Counted from the stretch's first letter, positions 11,761 through 22,848 are shown. The stretch is DNA of 64,000 nucleotides from Notolepis coatsorum (GCA_963971535.1 OZ020591.1:15826623-15890622), one strand, 5' to 3'. Translations and numbers: made by a program. The notes: a model not told the origin generated them from the letters alone.

Positions 11761-12589
11761 CGTCTGCCAGCTCCATGCTGTGTCTCTCCGGGCGGAAAGT
11801 TCTGTCAAAGTTCTTGAACCGACTCCTGTCGTTGATGACATGGGACGACGCACCTGTGTCCACGATCAGTCCCTTCCTTTGGGCCTGTTGCAGCTGCGTT
11901 GGCCTGGTGATGTACGCCGTCTGCGCCCTGGGGATGAAGCCCTCTCGTTCCGCTACTCTCCAGGCGTCGCCTCGATCCGTCCCACGCCGACCATCGCCGC
12001 CATCTTGTCCATGCGCGTGTCGCGCGCCCTGGTCGCGTTTCTTCATGCACGCTCTGCTTGCGTGCCACGTGGATCTGCAGAAGCCACACCAGACAGTCCT
12101 CGTGCAGTTACCTCTCCGATGGCCTTTCTCTCCGCATCGCCAACACGCCAGCTCCGTCGTGGGCCTGGTCTTTTCCGTTGGCGTCGCTCGGGCCTTCAAC
12201 ACCCTCTCTCCCGTCTCCGCGGCGGCTGGGTGGGTATCTTCTGAGGCCTCAAAGTTTCTTAGCTTGGCCTTGAACTGTCTCAGCGTCATGTCCGCTGAAC
12301 CGTGTGTTACCAGGAGTGTGAACGGTTTGTACAGCTCCGGTAGTCCTCTCATCATCATCGCCATCATTAGCCCATCGCTTGGTGCTTCTCTGGCACTCCT
12401 CAATGGCGTCGTGATTTGCTCCGCTCTGTTGACGTATTCGGTCACAGTCTCGGTGTGCCCCTTCTTCAGGGTTGTTAGTGCTATGTGGAGGGCCACGACT
12501 CGGGGTCGTCCTCGCCCGATGTAATGCTCTCTCAATACCTCCAGGCTTTCTCGGCCTTTGTCTTTAGTGTCGTGAAATATCAGCCCCAA
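11585..12589 (-). pseudogene. Copia gag C-terminal half and protease
   Basis: Contains a retroviral-type zinc knuckle CWRCGEKGHRRGNC (CX2CX4HX4C, about residues 146-159), a second cysteine cluster just after it, and the aspartic-protease active site LIVDTGASSHV (about residue 240). The N-terminal portion (about 90 residues) is the gag helical region. After the protease the true reading continues in the frame of 10033-11760, so the last roughly 60 residues are off-frame. Upstream gag lies in another frame. Confidence 0.8.
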
Positions 12590-13013
12590 GCTGGTGTCAT
12601 CGAGCAGTGGCGCTAACTCACAGTACGCGTCTGCGTTACGCTGGTCGTCCAGGGTTTGCTCTTACACCGTCAGGTCTCCCGTGGGGGCTGCCAGGATCGT
12701 CTCCTTCAGTCCCGCACCGTGCATGCAGCATAGCATGCGCTATTCCCAGAGCTCGTAGTTCTCTGCTTTTCCATTGAATGAGGGCCATTTGTTCCTCCCT
12801 CTGGTCGCGTTCTAAGATGGGGTTCTCCCCCTCGCCTCCGTTGTGTTCAGCAGGCGCCACGCTATCTAAGACGGGGTTCTCCCCCTCACCTCCGTTGTGC
12901 TCAGCATGCTCCGTCTTCCCTGGTGCCACCTCCTCGGGACTTTTGGCTGCTACCTTCCTGTGACTCCCGGCTGCTACCTTCTTGACCCTCCTGTGAGACT
13001 TCTTGGCTTTCAT
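12590..13013 (-). pseudogene. Copia gag N-terminal part, broken
   Basis: An ATG at 13013 opens a lysine/glutamate-rich leader (MKAKKSHRRVKK) with a duplicated block AEHNGGEGENP. Further on, another frame reads FNGKAENYELWE, a typical copia gag start, and then hits a stop. A later stop and frameshift separate it from the gag at 12589. Two or more lesions are therefore visible in about 400 bp. Confidence 0.6.
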
Positions 13014-13143
13014 GTTGCTCTTTGATGGTGGGCGTAGTTTTAGCTCCTGTTGGCCTAGCTTCTAGCCACGCTGTACTCCTGGTGCTAACCTAGCCTATAC
13101 TTCAGCTAAACTTGCTACCCTTATTATTTTGCCCCGGCGTTAT

Positions 13144-13157
13144 CTGGGCCCATAACC
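13144..13157 (-). promoter_or_regulatory. Copia primer-binding site, half-tRNA type
   Basis: The + strand reads ctgggcccataacc, identical to the anticodon stem-loop segment of vertebrate initiator tRNA-Met as I know it. The element (minus) therefore carries its complement next to the LTR. Priming from an internal cut of initiator tRNA-Met is known for Drosophila copia. Confidence 0.7.
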
Positions 13158-13240
13158 TATTGACAGAATCTGGCTATAGGGCGACAATAATGTGGTCAAG
13201 AGGCATGGTTTCTATCTTTTGCCTTTAACTGGCGTGTTTT
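13158..13240 (-). repeat. Copia LTR, 3' part
   Basis: Lies directly upstream (minus sense) of the primer-binding site and is cut off by the L2 LINE that starts at about 13241. The rest of the LTR resumes at about 17481. Confidence 0.5.
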
Positions 13241-13430
13241 TTTTATTTACATTTACATTTAGACATTTAGCTGACGCTTTTATCCAAAGCGACTTACAAG
13301 TTCTGTACGACAAGACAGCAAGAAGGGTACAACTCTATCAGCTGAGTAACAATGTTTATCAAAGTGTTGCGTGTTACAGTGTAGGTTAGTTTATTAGGAC
13401 GAGTGCATGACAGTAAGGTTAGTCAGGGTT

Positions 13431-13467
<37 letters not shown>

Positions 13468-13470
13468 TTA

Positions 13471-14850
13471 TCATTTCAGATAATGGTTGAAGAAGTGAGT
13501 CTTTAGCTGGCGGCGAAAGATTAGACGGGATTCGGCTGTCCTAACTGGGATGGGTAGTTCATTCCACCATTGTGGGGCAAGGACTGAGAATAGGCGGCTT
13601 CTCTTTGATGACCCTCCGGGAGCTTGGATAGGAGTAGGTCTGAGGCGGCCAGAAGATGCAGAGCGTAGGGGTCTTGAGGGTGTGTAGTTAGAGACCATTG
13701 ACCGGAGGTAGGCGGGAGCGGTTCCCTTTGCCGCACGGTATGCTAGGTCGAGGGCCTTGAAGCGGATACGTGCAGCAATGGGGAGCCAGTGCAGGTCCCT
13801 AAGAAGTGGGGTGACATGGGCCGACTTCGGTAGGTTTGAGATCAGGCGGGCCGCTGCGTTTTGAATGAGTTGAAGAGGCTTGGTGGAAGTGGCCGGAAGG
13901 CCAGCTAGCAGTGCGTTGCAGTAATCGAGGCGGGAGATGACTGTTGATTGGACGAGTAGTTGGGTGGCTTCTTTTGTCAGGAAGGGGCGTATCCTTCTGA
14001 CGTTGCTCAGGAGGAATCTGCAGGTTCTGGTTGTCACTGCATTGTGAGAAGAGAAGTTCAACTGGTCGTCGAGGACAACACCAAGGTTCTTGGCGATCGG
14101 GGACGCGGTCACAGCTGCATTCTCGACTGTGATGGAGAGGTCGGTCAAGGGGGAGGATTTGGCCGGCAGGTGGAGCAATTCTGTTTTGTTTAGGTTCAGT
14201 TTGAGGTGGTTGGTCGTCATCCAGGCGGAGATGTCGGACAGACAGGCCGAGATCCGCTCAGAGATGTGGATATCTGAGAGAGGGAAGGAGAGGAAGAGTT
14301 GAGTTTCATCGGCATAACAATGATATGAGAAGCTATGAGACGTGATAATGTTACCCAGTGATTTAGTGTAGAGGGAGAAGAGAAGGGGTCCTAGGACCGA
14401 GCCCTGGGGGACACCCGTCCGCAGGGGGCAGGTGGCCGACAGAGTCCCTCTCCATGACACTTGGTAGGAGCGGTCGTTGAGGTATGATGTCAGCCATGTC
14501 AGCGCAGATCCAGCCACTCCCATTCCTGCGAGGGCCGCGAGGAGGATCTGATGGTTGACTGTGTCGAAGGCTGCAGATAGATCTAGGAGAATCAGGACAG
14601 AGGAGAGTCCTTTCGCTTTTGCTAAGTGAAGTGCCTCTGTGACCGCAATGAGGGCCGTTTCTGTGGAGTGGCCAGTCCGGAAGCCAGACTGATTGGGGTC
14701 TAGGAGGTCATTCTGTAAGAGATAAGCAGTAAGTTGGTTGGATACAGCACGTTCAAGTGTTTTAGAAAGGAAGGGGAGAAGAGAGACAGGACGATAGTTG
14801 CCTATGACGGTGGGGTTCAGGGTTGGTTTTTTTATGAGGGGCGTGACTGG
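13471..14850 (-). pseudogene. L2 LINE: reverse transcriptase and C-terminal domain
   Basis: One minus frame from about 14850 to the stop at 13471 covers RT motifs: NQSGFRTGHSTETALI, LLDLSAAFDTVNH, GVPQGSVLGPLLFSLY, then the catalytic box CYADETQLFLSF. The second catalytic aspartate of the usual ADD is Glu here, so RT activity is doubtful. The C-terminal part shows the L2 features LDYCNALLAGLP, NAAARLI, DLHWLPI and WWNELP. A frameshift at about 14845 separates it from the upstream frame. Confidence 0.85.
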
Positions 14851-15560
14851 CTTGTTTTAGGGAGGTGGGGACCACCCCCGTGTTGAGTGAGGAGTTGATG
14901 GTTGCAGTTAGGAATGGGAGGATGTCCGGTGCTATGGTCTGGAGGAGTGGGGAGGGTAGCTGGTCCAGCTGGCATGTAGTCGGACGGTTCGACGTTACCA
15001 GTGTCAGGGTCTCGGTTTCTGTAATGGGAGAGAAAGATGACAGAGTGAAGGATGAGGTTCTCGATTCAGTGTTTGGAATGGGTGGGGGTTGGGAGAAGGA
15101 GCTGCGGATGTTCTCCACTTTTTCCTCAAAGAAGATCGCAAAGTCTTCGGCAGAAAAAGATGAGGGGGTGGGGGGGGGAGTGAGGAGGGAGGACATGGTA
15201 GCATGCAGTTTGCGAAGATTCTTGGCAGAGGCCTCGATCCTATGGTGAAAGAAAGAAGCTTTGGCATTAGTAATGGTTTTGGAGAATGTTAACAAGAGGT
15301 TGTGATATGTGTCGATATCAGCAGTGAGGCGTGACTTTCTATACTTCCTCTCAGCCGCTCTCAGGACCTGTCTTTGTTCTCTCACTGCATCCGTCAGCCA
15401 TGGACTGGGTGGGGAACGGCGGGCAGGTTTCTCAACGAGGGGACAGAGCTTGTCGAAGGAGGTTGCAAGGGCTGAGCGGAGGGTGGAGGTTGCCATCTCT
15501 GTGGGGAGAGCAGAGAAGGTGTCACTCAAAGGTAGAGCGGATATTATGTCAGAGGAGAGG
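14850..15560 (-). pseudogene. L2 LINE: linker between endonuclease and RT
   Basis: Minus frame with KLCPLVEKPARRSPPSPWL, AERKYRKSRLTADI and a helical segment AKASFFHHRIEAS, typical of the L2 linker, leading into NTGVVPTSLKQA before the frameshift. A second frameshift near 15545-15560 separates it from the endonuclease frame. Confidence 0.75.
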
Positions 15561-16085
15561 GGGATAGGGAGGGCAGGTTGCGTCTGAGTGAGACGGTTTG
15601 AGTTGGGGTGAAGACCTTTCGGTTAAGCATGAGAGTTAGTGAGAAGGATATGAAGGAATGGTCAGATACATGTAGAGGAGTTACCGTGGTGTTAATGATG
15701 CTGGAGTTATGGGAAAATATGAGATCCAAGGAGTTGCCTGCTTTGTGGGTGGGAGGCATGGCAGTGGGAGTCAGGTCAAATTGTTGTAGGAGGGAGACCA
15801 CTGGGACCGACTGAGATGAGTCAGGCAGGTTGAAGTCGCCCAATAGAAGGAGAGGGGTACCATCTTCCGGTAAGGAGCTTAGAAGCATGTCCAGCTCATC
15901 TGTGAAGTGATCGAGGGGACCTGGAGGGCGATAGTGTAACAATGGTGAGATTGAAAGGATTAGAGACAGATACTGCATGATATTCGAGGGAGGAGAGTGA
16001 CAGTTCTGGGAGTTGTGTTAGGTTTGTAGCCCATGAAGGAGATGTCATGAGGCCAGTGCCTCCACCCCGTCTGAAGGGTCGAGGT
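15560..16085 (-). pseudogene. L2 LINE: endonuclease, C-terminal part
   Basis: APE-type endonuclease motifs: LLLLGDFNLPD (catalytic D/N) and HVSDHSFI (terminal SDH). The upstream end reads PRPFRRGGGTGLM at about 16085, where the inserted LINE interrupts it. The N-terminal half continues on the other side at 16859. Confidence 0.8.
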
Positions 16086-16858
16086 GTTTTTTTTCAAGTT
16101 TCTTTAATATTTGTCATACAGAAGTACAGAATACTTTTATACAAAATGCTTCTTACAGTTACGCTCCAGAGACTGTGCAAGACAAGATAAGTATGAAATA
16201 AAATAACATAGTAAAATTAGAAGTAAAAAAATGAGGTCACAGTGTTCAGTTTAGATGTACAATGTTCGATGCAGAATAGACGTAGTTACCATACAATATA
16301 CAATACTGTGCAGTGTACTAATATACAATACTATATAGTGCAAGGCAGAAATGGGACGAGGTGCAATTTAGGTACAATTCACAGTAGGTGTACGAGTTGT
16401 AGTGCAAATCCTTTATCAATAAATATAAAGTGTAAAGTGTGTTTGTGTGATCTAAAGTGTGGAGAGTGGGTGCTGCAGTGTGTTGTTTGTTTGAGTGAGT
16501 GTGTGCGTGTGGGTGTGTGTGCTGTGTGCATTTGATGGTTGTTGCATAGTGTTTATTGTTCGTTTAGCAGCCTGATGGCCTGGGGATAGAAGCTTCTTCT
16601 GAGTCTTTCTGTGCTCGCCTTAAGACTCCGGTATCGCTTGCCTGACCGCAGCAGTTCAAAGAGGCAGTTGTTCGGGTGGCTCGAGTCCTTAATAATTATC
16701 TTAGCCTTCCCCTTGCACCGCTTGTTGTAAATGTTCTGGAGGGTGGGAAGCCCCCCTCCAATTGTGCGTTCGGCTGAACGTGTCACTCTTTGTAGTCTGC
16801 TACGGTCTTGTGCAGTGCTATTCCCAAACCAGGAGGTGATGTTGCCGTGTGTGAGTGA
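16086..16858 (-). mobile_element. LINE fragment nested in the L2 endonuclease
   Basis: 5'-truncated LINE, 3' end at the left (poly-T then caagtttctttaat). Frame 16553-16858 encodes the RT C terminus (TSWFGNSTAQDRSRLQ, then RTIGGGLPTLQNIY and RRSFYPQAIRLLNEQ). It is the same family as 28338-29315, nearly identical over coding and 3' UTR. The L2 protein reads NYNFTHT on one side and PRPFRRGG on the other, so the insertion is cleanly bracketed. Confidence 0.85.
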
Positions 16859-17141
16859 AGTTATAGTTTGTAGATAATGCTGCAGGTGTTGATGAGTTAT
16901 TGGGGGTTATCCAGGTCTCAGTTAGAGCCAGGAGCTGCAGATTTTGACTATGGGCGTAGGCAGTAATGAAGTCAGCTTTCTTGACTGCTGATTGACAATT
17001 CCATAAGCCTCCCCGTACTGTGACAGGTGTATTAGTGGATGTAGGAGGGTAGGAGAGATTAGCCGGGTTGCTAGCAAACTGGCGTGGATGGGTTGAATCT
17101 GTTCTGGAGGAGCAGATTGTGGATATAGGTATGAGGCACAT
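16859..17141 (-). pseudogene. L2 LINE: endonuclease, N-terminal part
   Basis: Minus frame with GLWNCQSAVKKADFI, a catalytic asparagine motif, and LLALTETWI, the catalytic glutamate motif of APE endonucleases, ending in NYNFTHT at the insertion. The upstream residues from about 17141 (MCLIPIST) probably include the ORF start. Target cleavage by this domain normally starts LINE integration. Confidence 0.75.
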
Positions 17142-17480
17142 TGTGGTGTCAAGAGTGGCAGGGAGAAGGTTGTAAGGAGGAAGCGAGATAGTAGGGAAAT
17201 AGCAGAGTGGGAGCGAAATATAGGATTATGGTGTACTTAGCACTGGGTGGATTGGTGGATCCCTCTGCTGAAAACTCCAGGAAAACTCCTCCTCTTTGTC
17301 CCTCTTCGTTTCTCGACGCTTCGCTGACGCTAAGCCAGCAAGTCTTTAAATCACTATCACTAATTACTGATGAGTGACACCTGCAGCAAAAGGCCACATG
17401 CACAAAGGCCACACCTCCAGTTTCTGTCAGCTGGGTGAAACTAATTACAAACAATTTCCACAACACAATTTAGTCACACT

Positions 17481-17722
17481 TCAAAATGATGTACACAGTA
17501 TTATTCAGTTAAAAGATCCTACCCTCTCTGCTGTTGTCATCAGAATTCACATGGTATGAGCAGTAACACGAGTCCTCCTCGTGAGAGGTAGGTGGGGGAA
17601 GAGAGATCGAGTAGGAGGAGACATATCTATTTATACTCGCCACCTGGTGGTGTCTTGAGTAGCTCCGCCTAGAGCGCCCTCTAGTGGAAACAGTTATATA
17701 TACAGTTAGACAGTTAATAACA
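17481..17722 (-). repeat. Copia LTR, 5' part
   Basis: Minus strand begins TGTTATTAACTGTC at 17722, a copia-like LTR start. It contains a TATA-like box (complement of tatttatactcgc, about 17628-17640) that would be the element's promoter. It is joined in sense to 13240 once the L2 is removed; the boundary is approximate. Confidence 0.5.
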
Positions 17723-17871
17723 ATCCTACCTAGAACCTCTGACTTCAACAAGGGAAAATGCTCCTCTTTCCAATGGCAGGGTTGAATCTGGATTTAGTCA
17801 TTTCCTTGCGGTTTTTACGATAATTAGCATTTTCCGAGAAATTCGTATTTCCGAGAAATCGTATATAAAAC

Positions 17872-18393
17872 TAGGGATGCTCGATATTGGCTTTTTTACC
17901 GATACCGATATACCGATATTGTCCAACTCTTAATTTCCGATACCGATATCAACCGATACCGATATATGCAGGGTCCCCCCCCCCCCCGAAAAATGGAATA
18001 ATTTCAGGTAATTAACATTACATATCTCTTGTTGTGGAATTAACACATTATGCATACTTTTGACAATAAATAAAATCAGAATTTGTGGTATTAGATAGCA
18101 AGTATTAGGTGTATATCTCGTATAATACATTTATTTAAATGGTGATTTCATTGGATGTGTACTGTTAATTAATGCTTGTATATCTAATTTTACGTTGTTA
18201 TGTTTATGTTTATGTGTATGTTTAAAAAAAATTTAAAGAAAAAAGAAAAAAGAAATATCAGAATTTGTTCTTACTTGTTCTTAAAGGTTATAGAAATGTA
18301 AAAAAATAAAAAATACCAATATTTTCCGATATCACATTTTAATGCCGATATCGGCCGATAATATCGGTAGGTCGATAATATTGGACATCCCTA
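17872..18393. mobile_element. hAT-type MITE, 522 bp
   Basis: 8-bp duplication tataaaac at 17864-17871 and 18394-18401. Termini tagggatgctcgatattgg and ataatattggacatcccta. Interior of repeated ccgatatcg motifs and a poly-C run (17977-17986). No ORF. Confidence 0.88.
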
Positions 18394-18401
18394 TATAAAA
18401 C

Positions 18402-18842
18402 ATCGGTAAAAATGAAAATATACACTTTGACTGTTTTTGATAGGGTTATGGTATTTACTCTTGGCTACAAATATATATTTTTTTAAACATTAACCTCTTA
18501 ACATCCAAGGGCCCACATGTGGACGATTCTTTGCCGACCTCTAGTGGCTCGGGTGTGCACTTCTTTTAATACAATATATATATGGAATTAAAGCCCTATT
18601 TGTTGCCTGTCGATTGCCCTTTCAGGTGACAAAATCCGTTCAGCCGTTCTCGAGTTACATGCCGATATGTGAGGCGTGCCCCAAAGTAAAAGTACACATT
18701 ACCACCACCGACTCCCGGGGCTTTAGCGCCGTCAATCATTTGGCGATCTCGAAAATCTTTGCACAGGGTTGTAGCCAATGAGTGATACTAATACGGTCTC
18801 TATTGATTGATTTATGATAAAGAAAAGCAGGCTTAACTGGTA
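18402..18842. other. No gene; unclassified intronic DNA
   Basis: Contains a block starting ttaacctcttaacatccaag that looks like an old repeat end, but I cannot classify it. Confidence 0.3.
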
Positions 18843-18950
18843 ATACCAGGGACCATGATGGAAATAAGTGCTTGCATTTTATCATGTTTTTATCCCTTGG
18901 ATGATGTCTCTAATCCACAATAAAATCAATCAATCAATCAATCAATCACT
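18843..18950 (+). repeat. Retroposon 3' tail with (AATC)n
   Basis: Shares agggaccatgatggaaataa and atcccttggatg with 5604-5700 and ends in five AATC units. It is a 5'-truncated end of the same family. Confidence 0.6.
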
Positions 18951-19104
18951 CTTTCCACTAGGTGGCAGTAATGTACGGTTCTGTGTTCTAACCACCATTG
19001 AATCACAAATGAAGAAGCAGTGTTGTCTTCTGGGTAGATGAATATACATAGTTAATAATACTGGCACAATATAAATACTTAGTGTCTGTCTTCCTGTGTC
19101 CCAG

Positions 19105-19272
19105 ATCCACCCAGCGACCTACTGATGATTAAAAAGGAAGAGGCTCAGGACCCGCTAGACCCACCCAAGGAGGAGCCCACAGATATGTCCACTGTGCTGA
19201 AGGAGGAGCCCACAGACCATCAGGATATGTCCACTGTGCTGAAGGAGGAGCCCACAGACCATCAGGATATCA
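19105..19272 (+). CDS. Host gene, coding exon 2 (KEEPTD repeats)
   Basis: Preceded by a strong acceptor (tgtcttcctgtgtcccag) and followed by donor a|gtatgt. It starts in phase 1, matching exon 1, and reads (Y)PPSDLLMIKKEEAQDPLD, then KEEPTDMSTVLKEEPTDHQD, repeats the 14-residue module MSTVLKEEPTDHQD, and ends in phase 1. The repeat is an exact 42-bp tandem duplication, so it is young or homogenised. Sites IKKE and LKEE (twice) fit the SUMO consensus, and LKEEP resembles the synergy-control type. It is probably a disordered acidic nuclear region; the function is unknown. Confidence 0.62.
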
Positions 19273-19597
19273 GTATGTTACTTTCTCTTTCATATCTTTA
19301 TTTTCTCTCGTTCTCCTTCCTTTGCTCCAGTATATTTGTATATAACCTTCTCTCCTATCATCTTTTTTGTATCAAACTGTGTTCTCATGCAACAACTTAG
19401 CATGCTTACTTACTTAAAAAGAATTTCCACTGTACCCACTGAGAAAATGTAGATTTATTTATTGATTGAAATTCCTCTACGGACAACATTGCTTTAAGAA
19501 AAACAACAATGAATTATATTATCATCCAGAAAAAGCGGAAAATACACATTTGTTGCAGCTTTTATTTTGAAAGATTCTGACCGGAACTATTTTTGTT
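19273..19597 (+). other. Intron 2, left part
   Basis: Pyrimidine-rich then AT-rich, no gene seen. The open frame running on from exon 2 to 19400 crosses a good donor and is read here as intron. Confidence 0.4.
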
Positions 19598-19605
19598 GTT
19601 GTCAC

Positions 19606-20955
19606 CAGTGTTGGGACTAACGCGTTACAAAGTAACGCGTTACAGAAACGAAGTTACTTTTTGCCGCAACTAGTACTCTAACGCATTACTTTTGAAATTC
19701 AGTAACGCTACTTACGTTACTGAATGGTTTGTTAGTTCGTTACTGCGTTCTTTTTATGTAGATTCATAGCGAGCGTCCTTATTTCGCCTGCGTTTGTTTT
19801 GTTTACTGTAGACTGAAAGGCGCTATATAAAACGAAGTATTATTATTATTATTATTTCTTTCCGTAGCCTCATTCTGGTTTCGCACTTCTGATTGGCCAC
19901 TGACGTTCTGAAAGAAATAGGCGCTCTCTACAGTAAACAACAAGAGGACGCTCGCTATGAATCTACATAATAAGAACGCAGTAATAATAACGAACTAACA
20001 AACCATTTAGCAACTACTTGGAGAGATAATTAATATACAACATGGAAACGAGATAAAGAACATGTTTGAAGGGCTGCTGGAGTCAACTGGACTAACGTTA
20101 CATCTCGACCACCGCAGACTGGTGACGGTGAGTGCAATGTGTTCACTGAAACTCAAGATCAACGGATTTTGACTGTACGAAATCTGCCAGGGAATCTCAT
20201 AATACTAATCAAACAATATAAATATAGTCCTTTCATGCACAATTGATATCCTAACTATTCTAACGTTGCAATGCTTTGATAACAACGCTGCAAGATGGTT
20301 ATGAATGAATTAATTAATGGATGAATGAATGAATGAATGAAAACTTTATTTAACAGATTGCAGAATGGGTACAATACAGTACGGCTCAATACATACAATT
20401 GTTAAGGGGATGCAGACCTGAGAAAGACGTTTGTCTTGTTTCCATCAGGGTCCCCCATTTTCAATTCATATAGACATTTATGACATACACAACATACATG
20501 ACATTTATGGCATAGGGACATATAGGTATTTAGTACTGATACATTTGTGACATAAGCGGTATTCAAATATACAGTACTGTTACCCCTAGATCCTGACAGA
20601 GTATATACATATGATGGGGAGGGGACTGTACATTAGGAGGGGGTGGGTGGGTGGGAGAGAAATATACATACAGCGGGGAGGGAATATATAATGAAACGCT
20701 CTAGACCACATTGCTTAGCAGAGTTCGGTGATGTGAATGGAAACTGTCAAGTTGATCAACCGATTTTGAGTATATGGGGCATGGGACTTGAGCAATTTTT
20801 ATTTTTTATTTTTTTTAAAATAACTAAATAGTTACTTTTCACAGTAACTCATTACTTTTGGGTGTAAGTAACTAGTACAGTAACGAAGTTACTTTGAAAT
20901 GAAGTAACTAGTAAAGTAACTGAGTTACTATTTTTCAGTAACTAGCACAACACTG
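19606..20955. mobile_element. hAT-type element, non-autonomous, 1350 bp
   Basis: 8-bp duplication gttgtcac at 19598-19605 and 20956-20963. Termini cagtgttgggactaacgcg and inverted agtaactagcacaacactg. It contains an internal inverted repeat (about 19722-19795 against 19935-20012, sharing agcgagcgtcctt and its complement) and a nested LINE 3' end (20318-20695). No transposase frame. Confidence 0.88.
20318..20695 (-). mobile_element. LINE 3'-end insertion inside the hAT element
   Basis: Same family as 1145-1765 and 2612-2935: gaatgaatga tail on the left, aacagattgcagaatgggta and tcagggtcccccattttcaa, then a G-rich block. 5'-truncated, no ORF. Confidence 0.75.
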
Positions 20956-20963
20956 GTTGTCAC

Positions 20964-22325
20964 TAGCTTGACACACGCCATTGAGCTCCTGTCCGCTTCA
21001 AAGTTTGTTAGACCCTCCACATGGACGGTTGTGTTACTTTTTCATCAAGGACCCATAGTGTTATAGAGGGGAAGCATGAGGACATTTTTTCATGAGTGGA
21101 AACTGAGTGAGTGACTGTGGATCTATTAGGTCATGCAACGTCAACTGGCAGCCCGTGGCAAAGCTTACCATCTGGCCCACCCAATATTAATATATTGCCA
21201 ATTGGAAAGTAAATTTAGTAAAATGCATAACAATTCTATGATACGAGAATTAAACATTCTGTTAGATAGATATCAGTTTCAGTCTTTGTTTTTGTATAAT
21301 TAAATGTTCGAGAGAGAGAAATTAGACTTTTCAGTTCAGCACCTCTCCACTGTCCAGTTCAGCACCACATACAGTGGATTAGACGTTGCTCCTTGAAAAC
21401 TCCTCTTGTGAGTCACGTGTTGTTAGTGTGCGAGTAGCCAGCCAAAGACGGATGTTAAGGACATTGGTAAACTCATTTGAAGAAGAAATCCAAGCCCTAC
21501 ACCTAAAAAAGAAATGCAAGAAAAGCTTTCCAAAGAAATAAAACGTGAACATAAAACAAGATAAGATGGAAGGCAGAAGTTTACCTCTGGAGAGATTCTG
21601 ATGGAGGACACCCCAGTTAGAGCAGATGGACTGAGCATGAAAAGGCTACATTCCAATGCAATGTCCAAGCAACAGACCTGTGGACTGAGCCCTCATGGAC
21701 TTAACAAGATGTATTTTTGAGTTCTCAACAAGGAAACTATAAAAGAAGGAAGGGTGATCACGTCACTGTGTAGTACATGAACGCTCATTGGTGCCAAGTG
21801 TGGAAACGTTCACTTCGGCTGACACTGAGTTGAATGGGATCGCCCTCTCGCTGTTTTATCCATCACTATCCTAGACTAAATGAATGCACCAAAACAACAG
21901 ATTTAAACGATCCCGGATAATTATTGTCATTCAGCTTGTCTTGTCCATTTGCCAGTAATTGCCATTTCTCACATAAACCGCTTTACACATGAAGCAGTGA
22001 AATATGATATACAATGTACTTACTGAGAGTATTGCTTGTTTTTTTATTATGTTAGTGTGCCAATTAATTTGTGGCATAGCATGGACTTGACAGTTCTCAA
22101 ATTTTAAAAATTTGTATACAATGTGTGCCGTTTCAGTATGCAACTCTTCAGTTGATTTTACAGGAAAAGGACAAATTATGTTGTGCATTTCTTGTAACTA
22201 TAATTTCAGTGATTTCTTTTGTTATGTGAAAATAAAAGCTATAATTCAACTATGTAAACCTAGTCTTTCCTGATAGAAATGTTTTTTAACTCCATAAGCC
22301 AATCCTTATTTCCTGGTGACATTGG
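20964..22325 (+). other. Intronic DNA; weak candidate terminal exon
   Basis: Mostly unremarkable. A short + frame (21565-21720, including MEDTPVRADGLSMKRLHSNA) ends in a stop and is followed by AATAAA at 22231, which could be an alternative last exon with its 3' UTR. No convincing acceptor precedes it, so I do not call a gene. Confidence 0.2.
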
Positions 22326-22469
22326 ACCTAACCAATTCTTGGCCGAAACCGATACCGAAAATAGGAAACAGTTGGCCGAAAACCGAATGCCGAAAGGCAG
22401 AAAATGATTAATATAAATATATATATATAATGTTTTTAAAAAATTTTTGCTACCTGATTATGGCAAAAC
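22326..22469. mobile_element. hAT MITE, left part (outermost layer of a nest)
   Basis: The sequence ttggccgaaaccgatacc matches, reversed, the end region of the intact MITE at 41284-42076. The outer terminus is lost. It stops at tgattatggcaaaac (22455-22469), where a LINE fragment begins; the MITE resumes at 28247. Confidence 0.7.
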
Positions 22470-22848
22470 AAGATACAAGATACAAGATACTTTTAATGCC
22501 ACACAACAATGGTTGGTGGTAATTGTTTTCGGTACAGATTGTTAAACACTGGTTACATCAGTTACACCTTTGAACTGCAACCTCTGTATGAAAAGTGCTA
22601 TACAAATAAAGTGATTATTATTATTATTATTATCAACATGAAACAGACATCAAACATCAAAAACGCCCCCCTCCCACCTCCCAATCCCACAATAGATACA
22701 TATATACATAAATACATATAGGACAGTCACGGTAACAGTGTCAGTCAGTGACAGATGCTTGCCTGTCTGTGCAAAGGGGGGCGGGCCAGGGTGTTCAGTG
22801 TTCAGACTGCTGTGGGGAAAAAACTGTTTGTGAAGCGTGTGTGTCTGG

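Larger units (their letters stand above)
13241..17480 (-). mobile_element. L2-type LINE, near full length, interrupted
   Basis: Minus-strand order: 5' UTR (about 17480-17145), endonuclease, linker, RT, C-terminal region, then a 3' end whose complement reads tttagacatttagctgacgc with ATTTAC units (13241-13275), the fish L2 signature. A 770-bp piece of another LINE sits inside the endonuclease (16086-16858). An AT microsatellite occupies 13433-13463 in the 3' UTR. It lies within the copia LTR. The 5' boundary is approximate. Confidence 0.8.
9438..17722 (-). mobile_element. Ty1/copia retrotransposon, degenerate, interrupted
   Basis: Order on the minus strand: LTR (17722 to about 17481 and 13240 to 13158, split by a LINE), primer-binding site (13157-13144), gag, protease, integrase, reverse transcriptase. 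It stops inside pol at about 9438, so RNase H and the 3' LTR are missing. Integrase upstream of RT is the standard copia order. Several frameshifts and at least two stops in gag mean it is dead. Confidence 0.8.
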
